Positions 1 through 5,723 are shown, counted from the first letter of the stretch. The stretch is 5,941 nucleotides of DNA from Bacillota bacterium (GCA_023426765.1 JAEZBW010000026.1:1-5941), one strand, 5' to 3'. Notes: a model not told the origin generated them from the letters alone. Program-made: numbers and translations.

Positions 1-576
1 CACGCGCCACTCATCCAGTGTCTTTGAATACAGCAGCTTATCCATGGCATAATCCATGTTGATCTTTCCCTCAACAGGCATGACAAAGGAAGGTTTACCT
101 CCAAAAAGGTTTATTACTTCCGTCGAGCCATCTTCCGTATCGGCTTCAGCCTTTTTCGGTTTTTCTGGAGCTTTGGTCGGAGCAACAGTTGGCTTCGCTG
201 TTGTTTCAACCTCAGGTTCGTCCGTAATCTCCTGATCCTGTGCGGTCAGATCTCCCTTATCATCCGGAGTATCGGTCGCTTCCTGGTAGTCCCAGGGTCT
301 GTCGGGATTCTGAAGCTGATCAATGGCAGATTGCTCATAGGGATCCGTCTCATCGTCGAGGATCACAATCTCCTTATTGTCACCCGGTTCCTGAGCCAGC
401 TCTCCCTCCTGTTCCTCCGGAGGGGAAATCAGATGATTGGTCGTGAAATAGACCGCTCCTACCGCCAAAATGCACAGACCCACTACAATGAGGATGTAAA
501 AACCGCTTTCTCTGAAAAATCCTTTCAGTTTTTGTGTCCATTCTTTATTTTCATTATAAAAACCCTTTTGATTCAC
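1..576 (-). CDS. spoIIQ: SpoIIQ-like forespore membrane protein, M23/LytM family (3' end cut by window edge)
   Basis: This is the first 192 codons of a gene that continues past the left edge. Translation begins at GTG (576-574), five bases after GGAGGTGG. Residues 1-25 are short, charged and cytoplasmic, about 26-45 form one membrane helix (YILIVVGLCILAVGAVYF), and about 50-150 are a low-complexity acidic and Pro/Thr-rich linker (repeats such as KPTVAPTKAPEKPKK). From about 164 the start of a LytM-type domain appears: FVMPVEGKINMDYAMDKLLY, then SKTLDEW. This opening is typical of clostridial SpoIIQ proteins. SpoIIQ sits in the forespore membrane during engulfment and binds mother-cell SpoIIIAH to form a channel or zipper. 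The zinc and catalytic residues lie beyond the window, so it cannot be seen whether the peptidase is active, as reported for clostridial SpoIIQ, or degenerate as in Bacillus. The position next to spoIID matches Clostridioides difficile, where spoIIID follows. A generic M23 peptidase is the alternative. Confidence 0.85.
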   Translation of the reverse strand, partial: MNQKGFYNENKEWTQKLKGFFRESGFYILIVVGLCILAVGAVYFTTNHLISPPEEQEGELAQEPGDNKEIVILDDETDPYEQSAIDQLQNPDRPWDYQEATDTPDDKGDLTAQDQEITDEPEVETTAKPTVAPTKAPEKPKKAEADTEDGSTEVINLFGGKPSFVMPVEGKINMDYAMDKLLYSKTLDEWRV

Positions 577-581
577 AATGT

Positions 582-589
582 CCACCTCC
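582..589 (-). promoter_or_regulatory. Ribosome binding site of spoIIQ
   Basis: GGAGGTGG on the minus strand, five bases before the GTG at 576. It decides the GTG start, because no ATG with a binding site lies nearby in this frame. The predicted sigma-F transcription start lies almost on this site, so the mRNA leader would be very short. Confidence 0.8.
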
Positions 590-595
590 AAAAAG

Positions 596-624
596 TATTA
601 TTGCCATTGGAAGTGGATTTATAC
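596..624 (-). promoter_or_regulatory. Predicted sigma-F promoter of spoIIQ
   Basis: On the minus strand GTATA (624-620) is followed after 14 bases by GGCAATAATA (605-596). The sigma-F consensus known from Bacillus is a -35 of GYWTA and a -10 of GGNNANAHTR with a spacer of about 14-16. Every defined position of both boxes is matched. The transcript would start around 589-590, just at the Shine-Dalgarno sequence. Forespore-specific sigma-F transcription of spoIIQ is established in Bacillus and Clostridioides. The leader is unusually short, about 14 bases before GTG, which is the main reservation. A sigma-G role is also possible because the two consensus sequences overlap. Confidence 0.65.
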
Positions 625-807
625 ATATGAGGAATTTTTTCGGTAATGATCAAAACAAGCAAAAAACGGCTGCCGGAAATGTGATGTTGCAAGACAGAAA
701 CGCACTTTTCAAGTGAAATAGTGTTCTTTTGCACTATAAAGGAAGGGCACCAACCGTCCGGTTCATTTGACAGGCGGAATTCTGGTTCACTCCTCCATCC
801 TGCTTGT

Positions 808-1818
808 TTACAGGCCTGAAAGAATCTGTTCCGGAATCGTGACAATCTCTACTCCGGTATAATAATACTCCAGAATATACTGAAAGTCCTTTCCCTTCTC
901 CGCAAGGGCATTGGCTCCGCACTGGCTCATTCCTACACCATGTCCGAACCCATATGTAATAATCTCCATTTCATCATCTTTTATGAATTGAATTTTCATT
1001 TGCGTGGAGGACAGTGAAAACAATTCCCTGAATTTCGTTCCGGGGATGGTAATGCTGCCGATGCGGATTTCCTTTACCCGCTCGCTGCCGGTTTGCTGAA
1101 TGACCTGGACATCCTCTGAAACCGGGCCGAGAAATACAATTTCCGGGTATTCCTTCATGAGGACTTCGCGAATTTTCTCCCCCGAAAGAATGACATTCTT
1201 CTCAAAGCTGGAATAGTCATCTTCACCCTCGCTGTATACACTTTGCAGGTAGGGAACCGGGTTCACGGAGGCCCATACCTCTTCGATATCTTCGGTGATT
1301 CCCCCACTGTTAGCATGGTAAAGGGGATTGATGATTTCACCCTCATAGGTAAGGATTAACCCGGAGGTTTCTTTAACGGCCTGTTCAACCCTCGCCCAGT
1401 TCTCTTCCACATCGGCCCTGGGATACCAGGTGGAATACAGTTCCCTGGGGATCCAGGCCTGACAATGGGTCGAATCGGTGCAGACATGGGCGCCAAAATG
1501 CCGTTCCAGATGGCTGCCGTATTTCCCGACAGCCCTGCCCAGGGCATAGGTTCGTGCCGCTATGGCCTGGGCCTTCAATGCCTCGATGGAAAACCCGGCT
1601 TCCATCTCTGCGGCGACAACGCCTACCAGATAGTCGTCAAGCTTCATCTCCTGAATCATGTCCTGACGGGTGTTGTACACCAATATTTCTACTTCAGGCA
1701 GGGTTACGGTAATTTGGGGCTCCGGGAGGCTTTCATCCTTTTTCTGAAAGATTCGGGTCATAATGAGAAAGATCAGCAGGCAGGCAAGAAGCAGCAGCAG
1801 TTTTCTTTTTTCTTTCAT
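808..1818 (-). CDS. spoIID: Stage II sporulation protein D (SpoIID), engulfment lytic transglycosylase
   Basis: A 336-residue protein, close to the Bacillus SpoIID length of about 343. Residues 5-24 form an N-terminal membrane anchor (KRKLLLLLACLLIFLIMTRI). The rest is the extracytoplasmic SpoIID domain. It includes YLVGVVAAEM (63-72), whose Glu71 aligns with the catalytic Glu88 of Bacillus SpoIID, then EALKAQAIAARTYAL (79-93). HVCTDSTHCQAW (111-122) is the Cys/His cluster linked to zinc binding in the C. difficile structure. YHANSGGITEDIEEVW (167-182) and FGHGVGMSQCGANALAEKG (291-309) complete the family signature. SpoIID cleaves glycan strands denuded by SpoIIP and works in the mother-cell SpoIID-SpoIIM-SpoIIP complex that drives engulfment. 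The ATG at 1818 is preferred over one at 1854, because AAAGGGGGAGAT precedes the former and nothing useful precedes the latter. Expression is expected from sigma-E, but I found no good sigma-E promoter. Catalytic residues all appear intact. Confidence 0.95.
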   Translation of the reverse strand: MKEKRKLLLLLACLLIFLIMTRIFQKKDESLPEPQITVTLPEVEILVYNTRQDMIQEMKLDDYLVGVVAAEMEAGFSIEALKAQAIAARTYALGRAVGKYGSHLERHFGAHVCTDSTHCQAWIPRELYSTWYPRADVEENWARVEQAVKETSGLILTYEGEIINPLYHANSGGITEDIEEVWASVNPVPYLQSVYSEGEDDYSSFEKNVILSGEKIREVLMKEYPEIVFLGPVSEDVQVIQQTGSERVKEIRIGSITIPGTKFRELFSLSSTQMKIQFIKDDEMEIITYGFGHGVGMSQCGANALAEKGKDFQYILEYYYTGVEIVTIPEQILSGL

Positions 1819-1827
1819 CGTCAGGCT

Positions 1828-1839
1828 ATCTCCCCCTTT
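1828..1839 (-). promoter_or_regulatory. Ribosome binding site deciding the spoIID start
   Basis: AAAGGGGGAGAT on the minus strand, about ten bases before the ATG at 1818. An in-frame ATG exists at 1854 but would place this site inside the coding region and has no purine-rich sequence in front. An in-frame CTG (1824-1822) would sit at closer spacing, but CTG starts are rare. Confidence 0.7.
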
Positions 1840-1877
1840 CCGGCCGGCATTCAATGGCGAATAGAATGATAATTAAA

Positions 1878-2015
1878 AGCGAAGCTGTCATTGTTGTGGA
1901 AGTGTCATTCGGAGCACAGCGAATATCATCCTTCGCTAAGCTCAGGATGACAACTGCGTTGAGGAAACAGAAGCTGTGACTATTGTAACGCTATCATAAC
2001 AATGACAGCTTCGCT
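1878..2015. repeat. Nested inverted-repeat element (MITE/REP-like), about 138 bp
   Basis: The outer arms are a perfect 18-bp inverted repeat: AGCGAAGCTGTCATTGTT (1878-1895) and its complement (1998-2015). Inside lies a second inverted repeat, 1903-1923 against 1932-1952, pairing 17 of 21 bases around the eight-base loop TATCATCC. A partial copy of the outer arm, GAAGCTGT followed by ATTGT (1970-1986), allows an alternative hairpin with the right arm. The inner unit contains GCTCAGGATGACA (1940-1952), a motif type I recognise from dispersed palindromic repeats in Firmicutes genomes. No coding capacity and no clear target-site duplication are visible. It fits a non-autonomous, structure-forming repeat between divergent genes, but that class assignment is inference from one copy. 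Confidence 0.75.
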
Positions 2016-2096
2016 GCTAAGCCTCTGAACAGTAACCCCTTATAGAACTATACTACTGGGAATATATGCGAAATTCTTTATCTTCATGACCGGTTC

Positions 2097-2105
2097 TGAT
2101 ATAAT
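2097..2105 (+). promoter_or_regulatory. Extended -10 promoter for tadA
   Basis: TGATATAAT is a perfect TATAAT box (2100-2105) with the TGN extension. The -35 region at about 2077-2082 (TTTATC) matches only half of TTGACA, as is common for extended -10 promoters. Transcription would start near 2112, giving a leader of about 154 bases before the tadA GTG. It lies about 80 bases downstream of the repeat element. Confidence 0.6.
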
Positions 2106-2138
2106 TGATGGAACGATCCGGAATACGGGCTTGACCTG

Positions 2139-2220
2139 TTAACCGGTGATAGTTTATCGGCGGTCTTCATAGAATGTGGACGTACCGGGTTAATTGTTTT
2201 CGGATTCAGGCTGAAATCCG
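2139..2220 (+). other. Foldable 5' leader of tadA
   Basis: Two inverted repeats lie in the predicted leader. TTAACCGGT (about 2139-2147) can pair with ACCGGGTTAA (about 2184-2193) with one bulged base. CGGATT (2201-2206) pairs with AATCCG (2215-2220), with CAG/CTG extending the stem inward. Neither is followed by a run of T, so this is not an evident attenuator. I recognise no known riboswitch or T-box motif. A 19-codon open frame (2174-2233) also fits here but has only a poor binding site. Confidence 0.3.
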
Positions 2221-2253
2221 GTACATTGTGTGATGGTTTGCTTCGATATGAGC

Positions 2254-2259
2254 GGAGGT
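2254..2259 (+). promoter_or_regulatory. Ribosome binding site deciding the tadA GTG start
   Basis: GGAGGT lies six bases before GTG at 2266. The upstream in-frame starts (GTG 2230, ATG 2233, ATG 2248) have no comparable site and would place GGAGGT within the coding sequence. Confidence 0.8.
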
Positions 2260-2265
2260 TACCAC

Positions 2266-2709
2266 GTGACAAACCCTTATATGACACTTGCCTTGCAGCA
2301 GGCAAGGCTTGCAATGGAAAACGATGATGTGCCGGTGGGTGCGGTGATTGTTTCGGGGAACAGGGTGCTTGCTGTCGGACGCAATTTGCGTGAAGTAAAG
2401 AAATCCGCAACAGCGCACGCAGAAATCGTCGCAATTGAAGCAGCCTGTGAAAGCCTTGGCACCTGGTACCTTACAGACTGCGATCTGTACGTTACGCTCG
2501 AACCATGCATCATGTGTGCAGGCGCCATCATTAACGCCAGAATTCGCAGCCTCTATTTCGGAGCCTTTGATCCAAAAGCAGGGGCCTGTGACTCAGTGAC
2601 CGATGTATTCCGCCTGAAACAGTTAAACCATCAGGTTACGGTTTACAGCGGTATCATGGAAGATTCGTGTTCATCCCTTCTAAAAGAATTCTTTCAAAAG
2701 AAAAGATAA
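2266..2709 (+). CDS. tadA: tRNA-specific adenosine deaminase TadA (A34 to inosine)
   Basis: A 147-residue zinc-dependent cytidine/deoxycytidylate deaminase-fold protein, near the usual TadA length of about 150-165. The zinc site is HAE (His51, with Glu53 as the proton shuttle) and PCIMC (Cys81 and Cys84). Other TadA hallmarks are DVPVGAVIV (21-29), TLEPCIMCAGAI (78-88), ARI (91-93), YFGAFDPKAGA (97-107) and a C-terminal helix ending LLKEFFQKKR. It deaminates adenosine at the wobble position of tRNA-Arg(ACG), so that inosine can read CGU, CGC and CGA. The enzyme is essential in most bacteria. The GTG start is chosen for its GGAGGT. The gene is monocistronic here: dnaX, its frequent downstream neighbour in Bacillus, is absent and the next gene converges from the other strand. 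Confidence 0.95.
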   Translation: MTNPYMTLALQQARLAMENDDVPVGAVIVSGNRVLAVGRNLREVKKSATAHAEIVAIEAACESLGTWYLTDCDLYVTLEPCIMCAGAIINARIRSLYFGAFDPKAGACDSVTDVFRLKQLNHQVTVYSGIMEDSCSSLLKEFFQKKR

Positions 2710-2743
2710 TGATCTGGCAGAGAGAAAAAACCGCGTTGGCTTG

Positions 2744-3556
2744 TTAACTGCTGGCACTGGTGTATCGCCTTAATACCCGTTTAAAAACAACCCGCGTCAG
2801 TATCAGCAGCAGCACCGGTGCTGCAATTCCCCACAACGCATACAAAAGGCTCATTTTACGCAGGATAAACAACGCCGGAAAGTTTGTTACGACAAAAATG
2901 GGGATAAGAAATACACCAAGCCCCTGGACTAGCTTGCTATAAATGCCCATGGGCATATTATTGAAATCCCAGAAGGAATCCACAAAGGATGCCACAGCAT
3001 TTGTTTTCACCAATCGGAAAGCCAGAAGCTGGGGAAGAAGAAAGATACAATATCCAACGATGGAACCGGCAGTGACATATCCGATATAGCCAAGCACTGA
3101 CAGAACATTCAGCTGCAGATTTAACCGGGAGACTCCAATTCCCACCGCAACAAGACCCGAAAGCACATCCACGCTCAGGCAGGCCATATCACTCCGCCTC
3201 AAGGTTAAAAGGAACTGTGTGGACACCGGCTTCACAAGGATCAGGTCAAAGTCGCCGTTGGAAACCTTGTTGCTGATATCAAAAAGGTTCATCATAAAAA
3301 AGCCTGCATAGAATCCGGTAACGATCATATAACTGCCAAAAAATACAAGAATCTCATCCGGTGTCAGACCGTTAATGGACACTCCCGTCTTGTAGACCAC
3401 AATCAGATAAACCACCTTTGCCAGTAAATATCCGATTTCCATCGCAATCCCGGTAAAGAAATTGGCGCGATATTCCAACTGGGCGATCAGACTGTTTTTC
3501 ATGAAGATCTGCCACAGTTTCAGATGTTTGCGAACCTCAAATAAAATCTCACCCAT
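2744..3556 (-). CDS. ABC-2-type transporter permease, second subunit (COG3694-like)
   Basis: A 270-residue integral membrane protein. A cytoplasmic N-terminal stretch (1-30, including LKLWQIFMKNSLIAQLEYRA) leads into about six hydrophobic segments: roughly 33-56, 68-92, 128-145, 150-180, 208-232 and 238-258. A basic C-terminus (FKRVLRRY) follows. NKVSNGDFDLILVKPVSTQF (96-115) matches the N-G-D-ls-yllrPv motif typical of these paired permeases. The first permease of this operon has the same motif, so the two are paralogues. The likely role is half of the membrane channel of an exporter energised by the ATPase at 4354-5346, and the substrate is unknown. ATG at 3556 follows GGGAGGC by a few bases and lies one base after the stop of the preceding gene, so translation is coupled. 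A longer frame reaching to 3652 would overlap the upstream gene and has no binding site. No convincing terminator follows in the 34 bases before tadA's end. Confidence 0.85.
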   Translation of the reverse strand: MGEILFEVRKHLKLWQIFMKNSLIAQLEYRANFFTGIAMEIGYLLAKVVYLIVVYKTGVSINGLTPDEILVFFGSYMIVTGFYAGFFMMNLFDISNKVSNGDFDLILVKPVSTQFLLTLRRSDMACLSVDVLSGLVAVGIGVSRLNLQLNVLSVLGYIGYVTAGSIVGYCIFLLPQLLAFRLVKTNAVASFVDSFWDFNNMPMGIYSKLVQGLGVFLIPIFVVTNFPALFILRKMSLLYALWGIAAPVLLLILTRVVFKRVLRRYTSASS

Positions 3557-3557
3557 G

Positions 3558-4367
3558 TCAGCCTCCCGCCGCCAGGTATTTTCGTGAACCGGTTTTCCAT
3601 AAAAACAGGGACAATCCCCATAACAGGGCAATCCAGAACAACTGCATCCCAAAACCCATAACGACCTGCATCCCGCTTTTTACGCCGCTGAGAACATCAA
3701 CCGGAAAATTCACGGTATATGAGAAAGGTAAAAACTTTAAAACCTTGCCCATGGCTTCACCAAAGATGTCCAGGGGAAAAATACCGCCGCTGAGAACAAT
3801 GAAAACAATGCGAACCGCTTCAAAGGAGAATCCGATTTCATTCATCCAGAAAGCCCACATCGCAACACAGAAAAAAATCATGAAGTTCAGAACAAAAGCC
3901 ATTATCAGCGCGGGAATAAAGGCAAATACTCCACTTAACCCAATCACTCCGCGGCCAAACAGCAGCGTCAGGATCACAAGCGCCAGGGCCAGCAGGCCCA
4001 GGCTGGCAGTCAGATGACCCGTTTTCTGCCCCAAAAAGCAGCTTAACCGATAGGGCAGGTATAGTATCGGCCGCACGATGTATTTGCTCAGGTCTCCGTT
4101 TTTGATATCGTTGTTCACTTCATATTCAAAGCTTGTACGAATCATCTTGTTCAAAATGGAGGCTATCACGGTGTAGGCGATCATCTGCCCATAGCTTCGG
4201 CTGTAAAAAACAGCGCCTTCATTACCTCCATATATGGCTGTCCACAGGAAAACCTGAATAAAGATCGGAAAGGCAGCACCAATCATCCCCAGTAAAAAAT
4301 CGGTGCGGTATTCCATCGTGCTTTGAAGCGCCGTGGAAAATGCATGGAAATATTTACGCTTCCACAT
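3558..4367 (-). CDS. ABC-2-type transporter permease, first subunit (COG4587-like)
   Basis: A 269-residue membrane protein with about six hydrophobic segments: near 24-47, 59-76, 117-137, 144-175, 183-200 and 236-257. The N-terminus (MWKRKYFHAFSTALQSTMEY) is the amphipathic start usual for this family. NDIKNGDLSKYIVRPILY (86-103) is the conserved cytoplasmic loop shared with the second permease. SGGIFPLDIF (193-202) and LPFSYTVNFPVDVLSG (213-228) are the conserved late loop that places it among COG4587/ABC2_membrane_6 proteins. The start ATG (4367) overlaps the end of the ATPase gene by 14 bases, and its GGGAGGC binding site lies inside that gene, so translation is coupled. A longer frame to 4694 is only overlap with the ATPase. 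It probably forms a heterodimeric pore with the permease at 2744-3556. Transport direction and substrate are not shown by sequence, but export is usual for ABC-2 systems. Confidence 0.87.
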   Translation of the reverse strand: MWKRKYFHAFSTALQSTMEYRTDFLLGMIGAAFPIFIQVFLWTAIYGGNEGAVFYSRSYGQMIAYTVIASILNKMIRTSFEYEVNNDIKNGDLSKYIVRPILYLPYRLSCFLGQKTGHLTASLGLLALALVILTLLFGRGVIGLSGVFAFIPALIMAFVLNFMIFFCVAMWAFWMNEIGFSFEAVRIVFIVLSGGIFPLDIFGEAMGKVLKFLPFSYTVNFPVDVLSGVKSGMQVVMGFGMQLFWIALLWGLSLFLWKTGSRKYLAAGG

Positions 4368-5346
4368 GGTTCGCGCCTCCCTGATACAGCTTTGTGATGC
4401 CCTCTTCAATGGGAATGTCTTCAATGTTGAAGTCCACCAGCGGCAAATGGTCAAGCATCGCCCGGGAAATTTCACGGACCTCATTCCGGTTGACCTCCAG
4501 CACAGCCAGCAGGCCGTCTGAACTGCGAATATTCCCAAACCGAAGCAAATCTGCTTCAGCCACCTCCAAAGAAAGTGTAATACGGATGAGCTTTCGTTCA
4601 CCGAAAACACCATTGATATGGGAAAGCTCACCATCGAAAACGATGGTTCCTTCGTTGATAACGATGGTCCGCCTGCAAAGATCCTTGATATCACTTGTAT
4701 AATGGCTTGTCAGCAGAACCGTGGTTTTGTTTTGCTCGTTATAATGCCGCAGGAAATCCCGGATGCGCTGCTGTGAAATTAAATCCAGACCAATGGTCGG
4801 CTCGTCCAGAAACATGACCTCGGGCTTGTGGATGAGGGACGCGATCAGTTCCATTTTCATCCTCTCGCCCAGGGAAAGCCGTCGTACCTGAACCCCCAGT
4901 AAGTGTTTCACGTCCAACAACTCGGTCAGTTCAGCAAGCGTTTCCCGATACTTTTTTTCTTCTATTTCATAAATGTGCCGGTTCAAAAGCAGGGACTCGG
5001 ATGCGGGAAGATCCCACCACAGCTGGCTTTTCTGCCCCATCACGATGGCGAACTTCATTTTGAATTCCTTTTTTCGCTCCCACGGGACATACCCCAGCAC
5101 GGCAGCCTCGCCGTCGGTAGGGAACAGAATCCCGGACAGCATTTTCAGCGTTGTTGTTTTTCCTGCACCGTTCGGGCCCAGAAAACCGACCATCTCCCCA
5201 CGCGAAATGGAGAAATCAATGCCGCAAACAGCCTGCCTGTATAACTTTTCCCGGTGAAACAGCCCTTTCAGCGAGGCCTTCAGCCCTTCTTCCTTCTTAT
5301 AATATTCGAAGGTCTTTTTCAGCCCCTTCACCCGAATGATTTCCAT
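4354..5346 (-). CDS. ABC transporter ATP-binding protein, ABC-2 exporter type (COG4586-like)
   Basis: A 330-residue nucleotide-binding subunit. Walker A is GPNGAGKTT (57-65), the Q-loop is around Gln105 in MGQKSQLWWDLP, the signature is LSLGERMK (157-164, a variant of LSGGQ), Walker B is VMFLDEP (177-183), the D-loop is GLD (186-188) and the switch His is His215 in LLTSHY. An insertion at about 14-38 (YYKKEEGLKASLKGLFHREK) before the first core strand is characteristic of the COG4586 ATPases that pair with COG4587/COG3694 permeases. About 90 residues after the H-loop form the C-terminal domain common in ABC-2 ATPases. All catalytic motifs are intact. ATG at 5346 is preferred because GGGGG lies about nine bases upstream, and the ATG at 5382 has no binding site. 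It is the first gene of a three-gene operon and energises the two permeases. No resistance, regulator or biosynthesis gene lies beside it to indicate the cargo. Confidence 0.92.
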   Translation of the reverse strand: MEIIRVKGLKKTFEYYKKEEGLKASLKGLFHREKLYRQAVCGIDFSISRGEMVGFLGPNGAGKTTTLKMLSGILFPTDGEAAVLGYVPWERKKEFKMKFAIVMGQKSQLWWDLPASESLLLNRHIYEIEEKKYRETLAELTELLDVKHLLGVQVRRLSLGERMKMELIASLIHKPEVMFLDEPTIGLDLISQQRIRDFLRHYNEQNKTTVLLTSHYTSDIKDLCRRTIVINEGTIVFDGELSHINGVFGERKLIRITLSLEVAEADLLRFGNIRSSDGLLAVLEVNRNEVREISRAMLDHLPLVDFNIEDIPIEEGITKLYQGGANHVEA

Positions 5347-5427
5347 AGTATAAAACCCCCACAGTGCAGGATTTCCCGGCATTGCCCATAAATCCGGATT
5401 AATAGTCCATTATTACCGTTATTCACC

Positions 5428-5456
5428 ATTATAGTGCACCTTCCGGGCTGTGCCAA
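5428..5456 (-). promoter_or_regulatory. Sigma-A promoter of the ABC transporter operon
   Basis: On the minus strand TTGGCA (5456-5451) and TATAAT (5433-5428) are separated by exactly 17 bases. The -10 is perfect and the -35 is five of six. Transcription would start near 5421, giving a leader of about 75 bases before the ATPase ATG. This predicts vegetative housekeeping expression, possibly modulated by the nearby palindromes. Confidence 0.75.
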
Positions 5457-5491
5457 TATGAAAACTTATCCTGTTTTTGTCATTTCCTGTT

Positions 5492-5505
5492 CAGATGATC
5501 ATCTG
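5492..5505. promoter_or_regulatory. 14-bp perfect palindrome, possible operator
   Basis: CAGATGATCATCTG is perfectly self-complementary. Outside one mismatch, two further bases on each side also pair (T5490-A5507, G5489-C5508). It lies between the divergent promoters of the ABC operon and tRNA-Ser, about 35 bases upstream of the ABC -35 and 55 bases upstream of the tRNA -35. The size and symmetry suit a dimeric regulator, but the site matches no operator I recognise. Confidence 0.35.
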
Positions 5506-5560
5506 GACTGTACGGTTATCCGGATAGCCGGATGACAGTAATTACATCGGTCGCAATGGA

Positions 5561-5589
5561 TTGACTTTCAGACTAACGTGGGTTAAAAT
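5561..5589 (+). promoter_or_regulatory. Sigma-A promoter of tRNA-Ser
   Basis: TTGACT (5561-5566) and TAAAAT (5584-5589) are separated by 17 bases, each box five of six. Transcription would start near 5596, about 32 bases before the mature tRNA 5' end, leaving a leader to be removed by RNase P. Confidence 0.8.
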
Positions 5590-5627
5590 GATAAAGCGTT
5601 CGATTATAAAAGAAAACATTCATTCAT

Positions 5628-5718
5628 GGAAGAGTATCGAAGTGGTTGTAACGGCCCTGACTCGAAATCAGGTTGTCGCGCAAGCGGCACGAGGGTTCGA
5701 ATCCCTCCTCTTCCGCCA
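5628..5718 (+). tRNA. tRNA-Ser, anticodon CGA
   Basis: The RNA is 91 bases long including the encoded CCA. The acceptor stem GGAAGAG (5628-5634) pairs fully with CTCTTCC (5708-5714), followed by discriminator G and CCA. The anticodon stem CCTGA/TCAGG encloses loop CTCGAAA, giving anticodon CGA (5663-5665), which reads the serine codon UCG. A long variable arm around 5673-5690 (GTCGC-GCAA-GCGGC) marks a type II tRNA, as expected for serine. The T arm is GAGGG-TTCGAAT-CCCTC. It is transcribed alone, with its own promoter and terminator. Confidence 0.97.
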
Positions 5719-5723
5719 CAATT

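Larger units (their letters stand above)
577..807. other. spoIID-spoIIQ intergenic region with small hairpins
   Basis: This 231-base gap holds the spoIIQ binding site and sigma-F promoter at its left end. Between these and the spoIID stop are two weak inverted repeats: CACTT-TTC-AAGTG (703-715), and ATAGTG with CACTAT separated by eight bases (718-737). Neither has a proper T-run on the minus strand. A CGG-CAG-CCG hairpin followed by six T on the minus strand (about 659-670) is too short to be a convincing terminator. No gene is supported here. Read-through from spoIID into spoIIQ therefore cannot be excluded. Confidence 0.5.
5392..5525. repeat. Pair of identical ATCCGGAT palindromes bracketing the ABC promoter
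   Basis: The eight-base palindrome ATCCGGAT occurs at 5392-5399 (within AATCCGGATT) and again at 5518-5525, one on each side of the transporter promoter. The second copy is followed by a half-copy, CCGGAT, at 5528-5533, forming ATCCGG-ATAG-CCGGAT. One copy lies in the leader and one upstream of the -35, an arrangement that could suit a looping repressor. No regulator gene is visible, so function is speculative. Confidence 0.3.

Noticed and set aside
1465..1869. 134-residue open frame on the plus strand opposite spoIID
   Set aside because: It is an antisense shadow of a well-conserved gene with no ribosome binding site and no recognisable domain.
1878..2015. CRISPR array or insertion sequence
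   Set aside because: There is no regular direct-repeat and spacer pattern and no transposase. The structure is palindromic and too short to encode a protein.
1855..2080. Sigma-E promoter for spoIID (CATTCTAT just upstream, GCATATATT near 2061-2069 on the minus strand)
   Set aside because: The -10-like CATTCTAT has no -35 partner at about 14 bases, and GCATATATT has no good CATACAHT at the right distance. A sigma-E promoter is expected but not shown.
2131..2158. TTGACC at 2131 as a second tadA promoter
   Set aside because: No acceptable -10 lies 16-18 bases downstream; the best is TTTATC.
2174..2233. 19-codon open frame in the tadA leader
   Set aside because: It has only a weak GGCGG at long spacing and unremarkable composition. 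It overlaps the hairpin at 2201-2220 and is likely chance.
2744..3652. Longer N-terminus for the second permease
   Set aside because: The extra 32 residues are Cys-rich shadow sequence of the upstream gene, and GGGAGGC followed by ATG at 3556 is clearly better.
3558..4694. Long frame suggesting a 378-residue permease
   Set aside because: The first 109 codons overlap the ATPase in another frame. The real start with its own ribosome binding site is at 4367.
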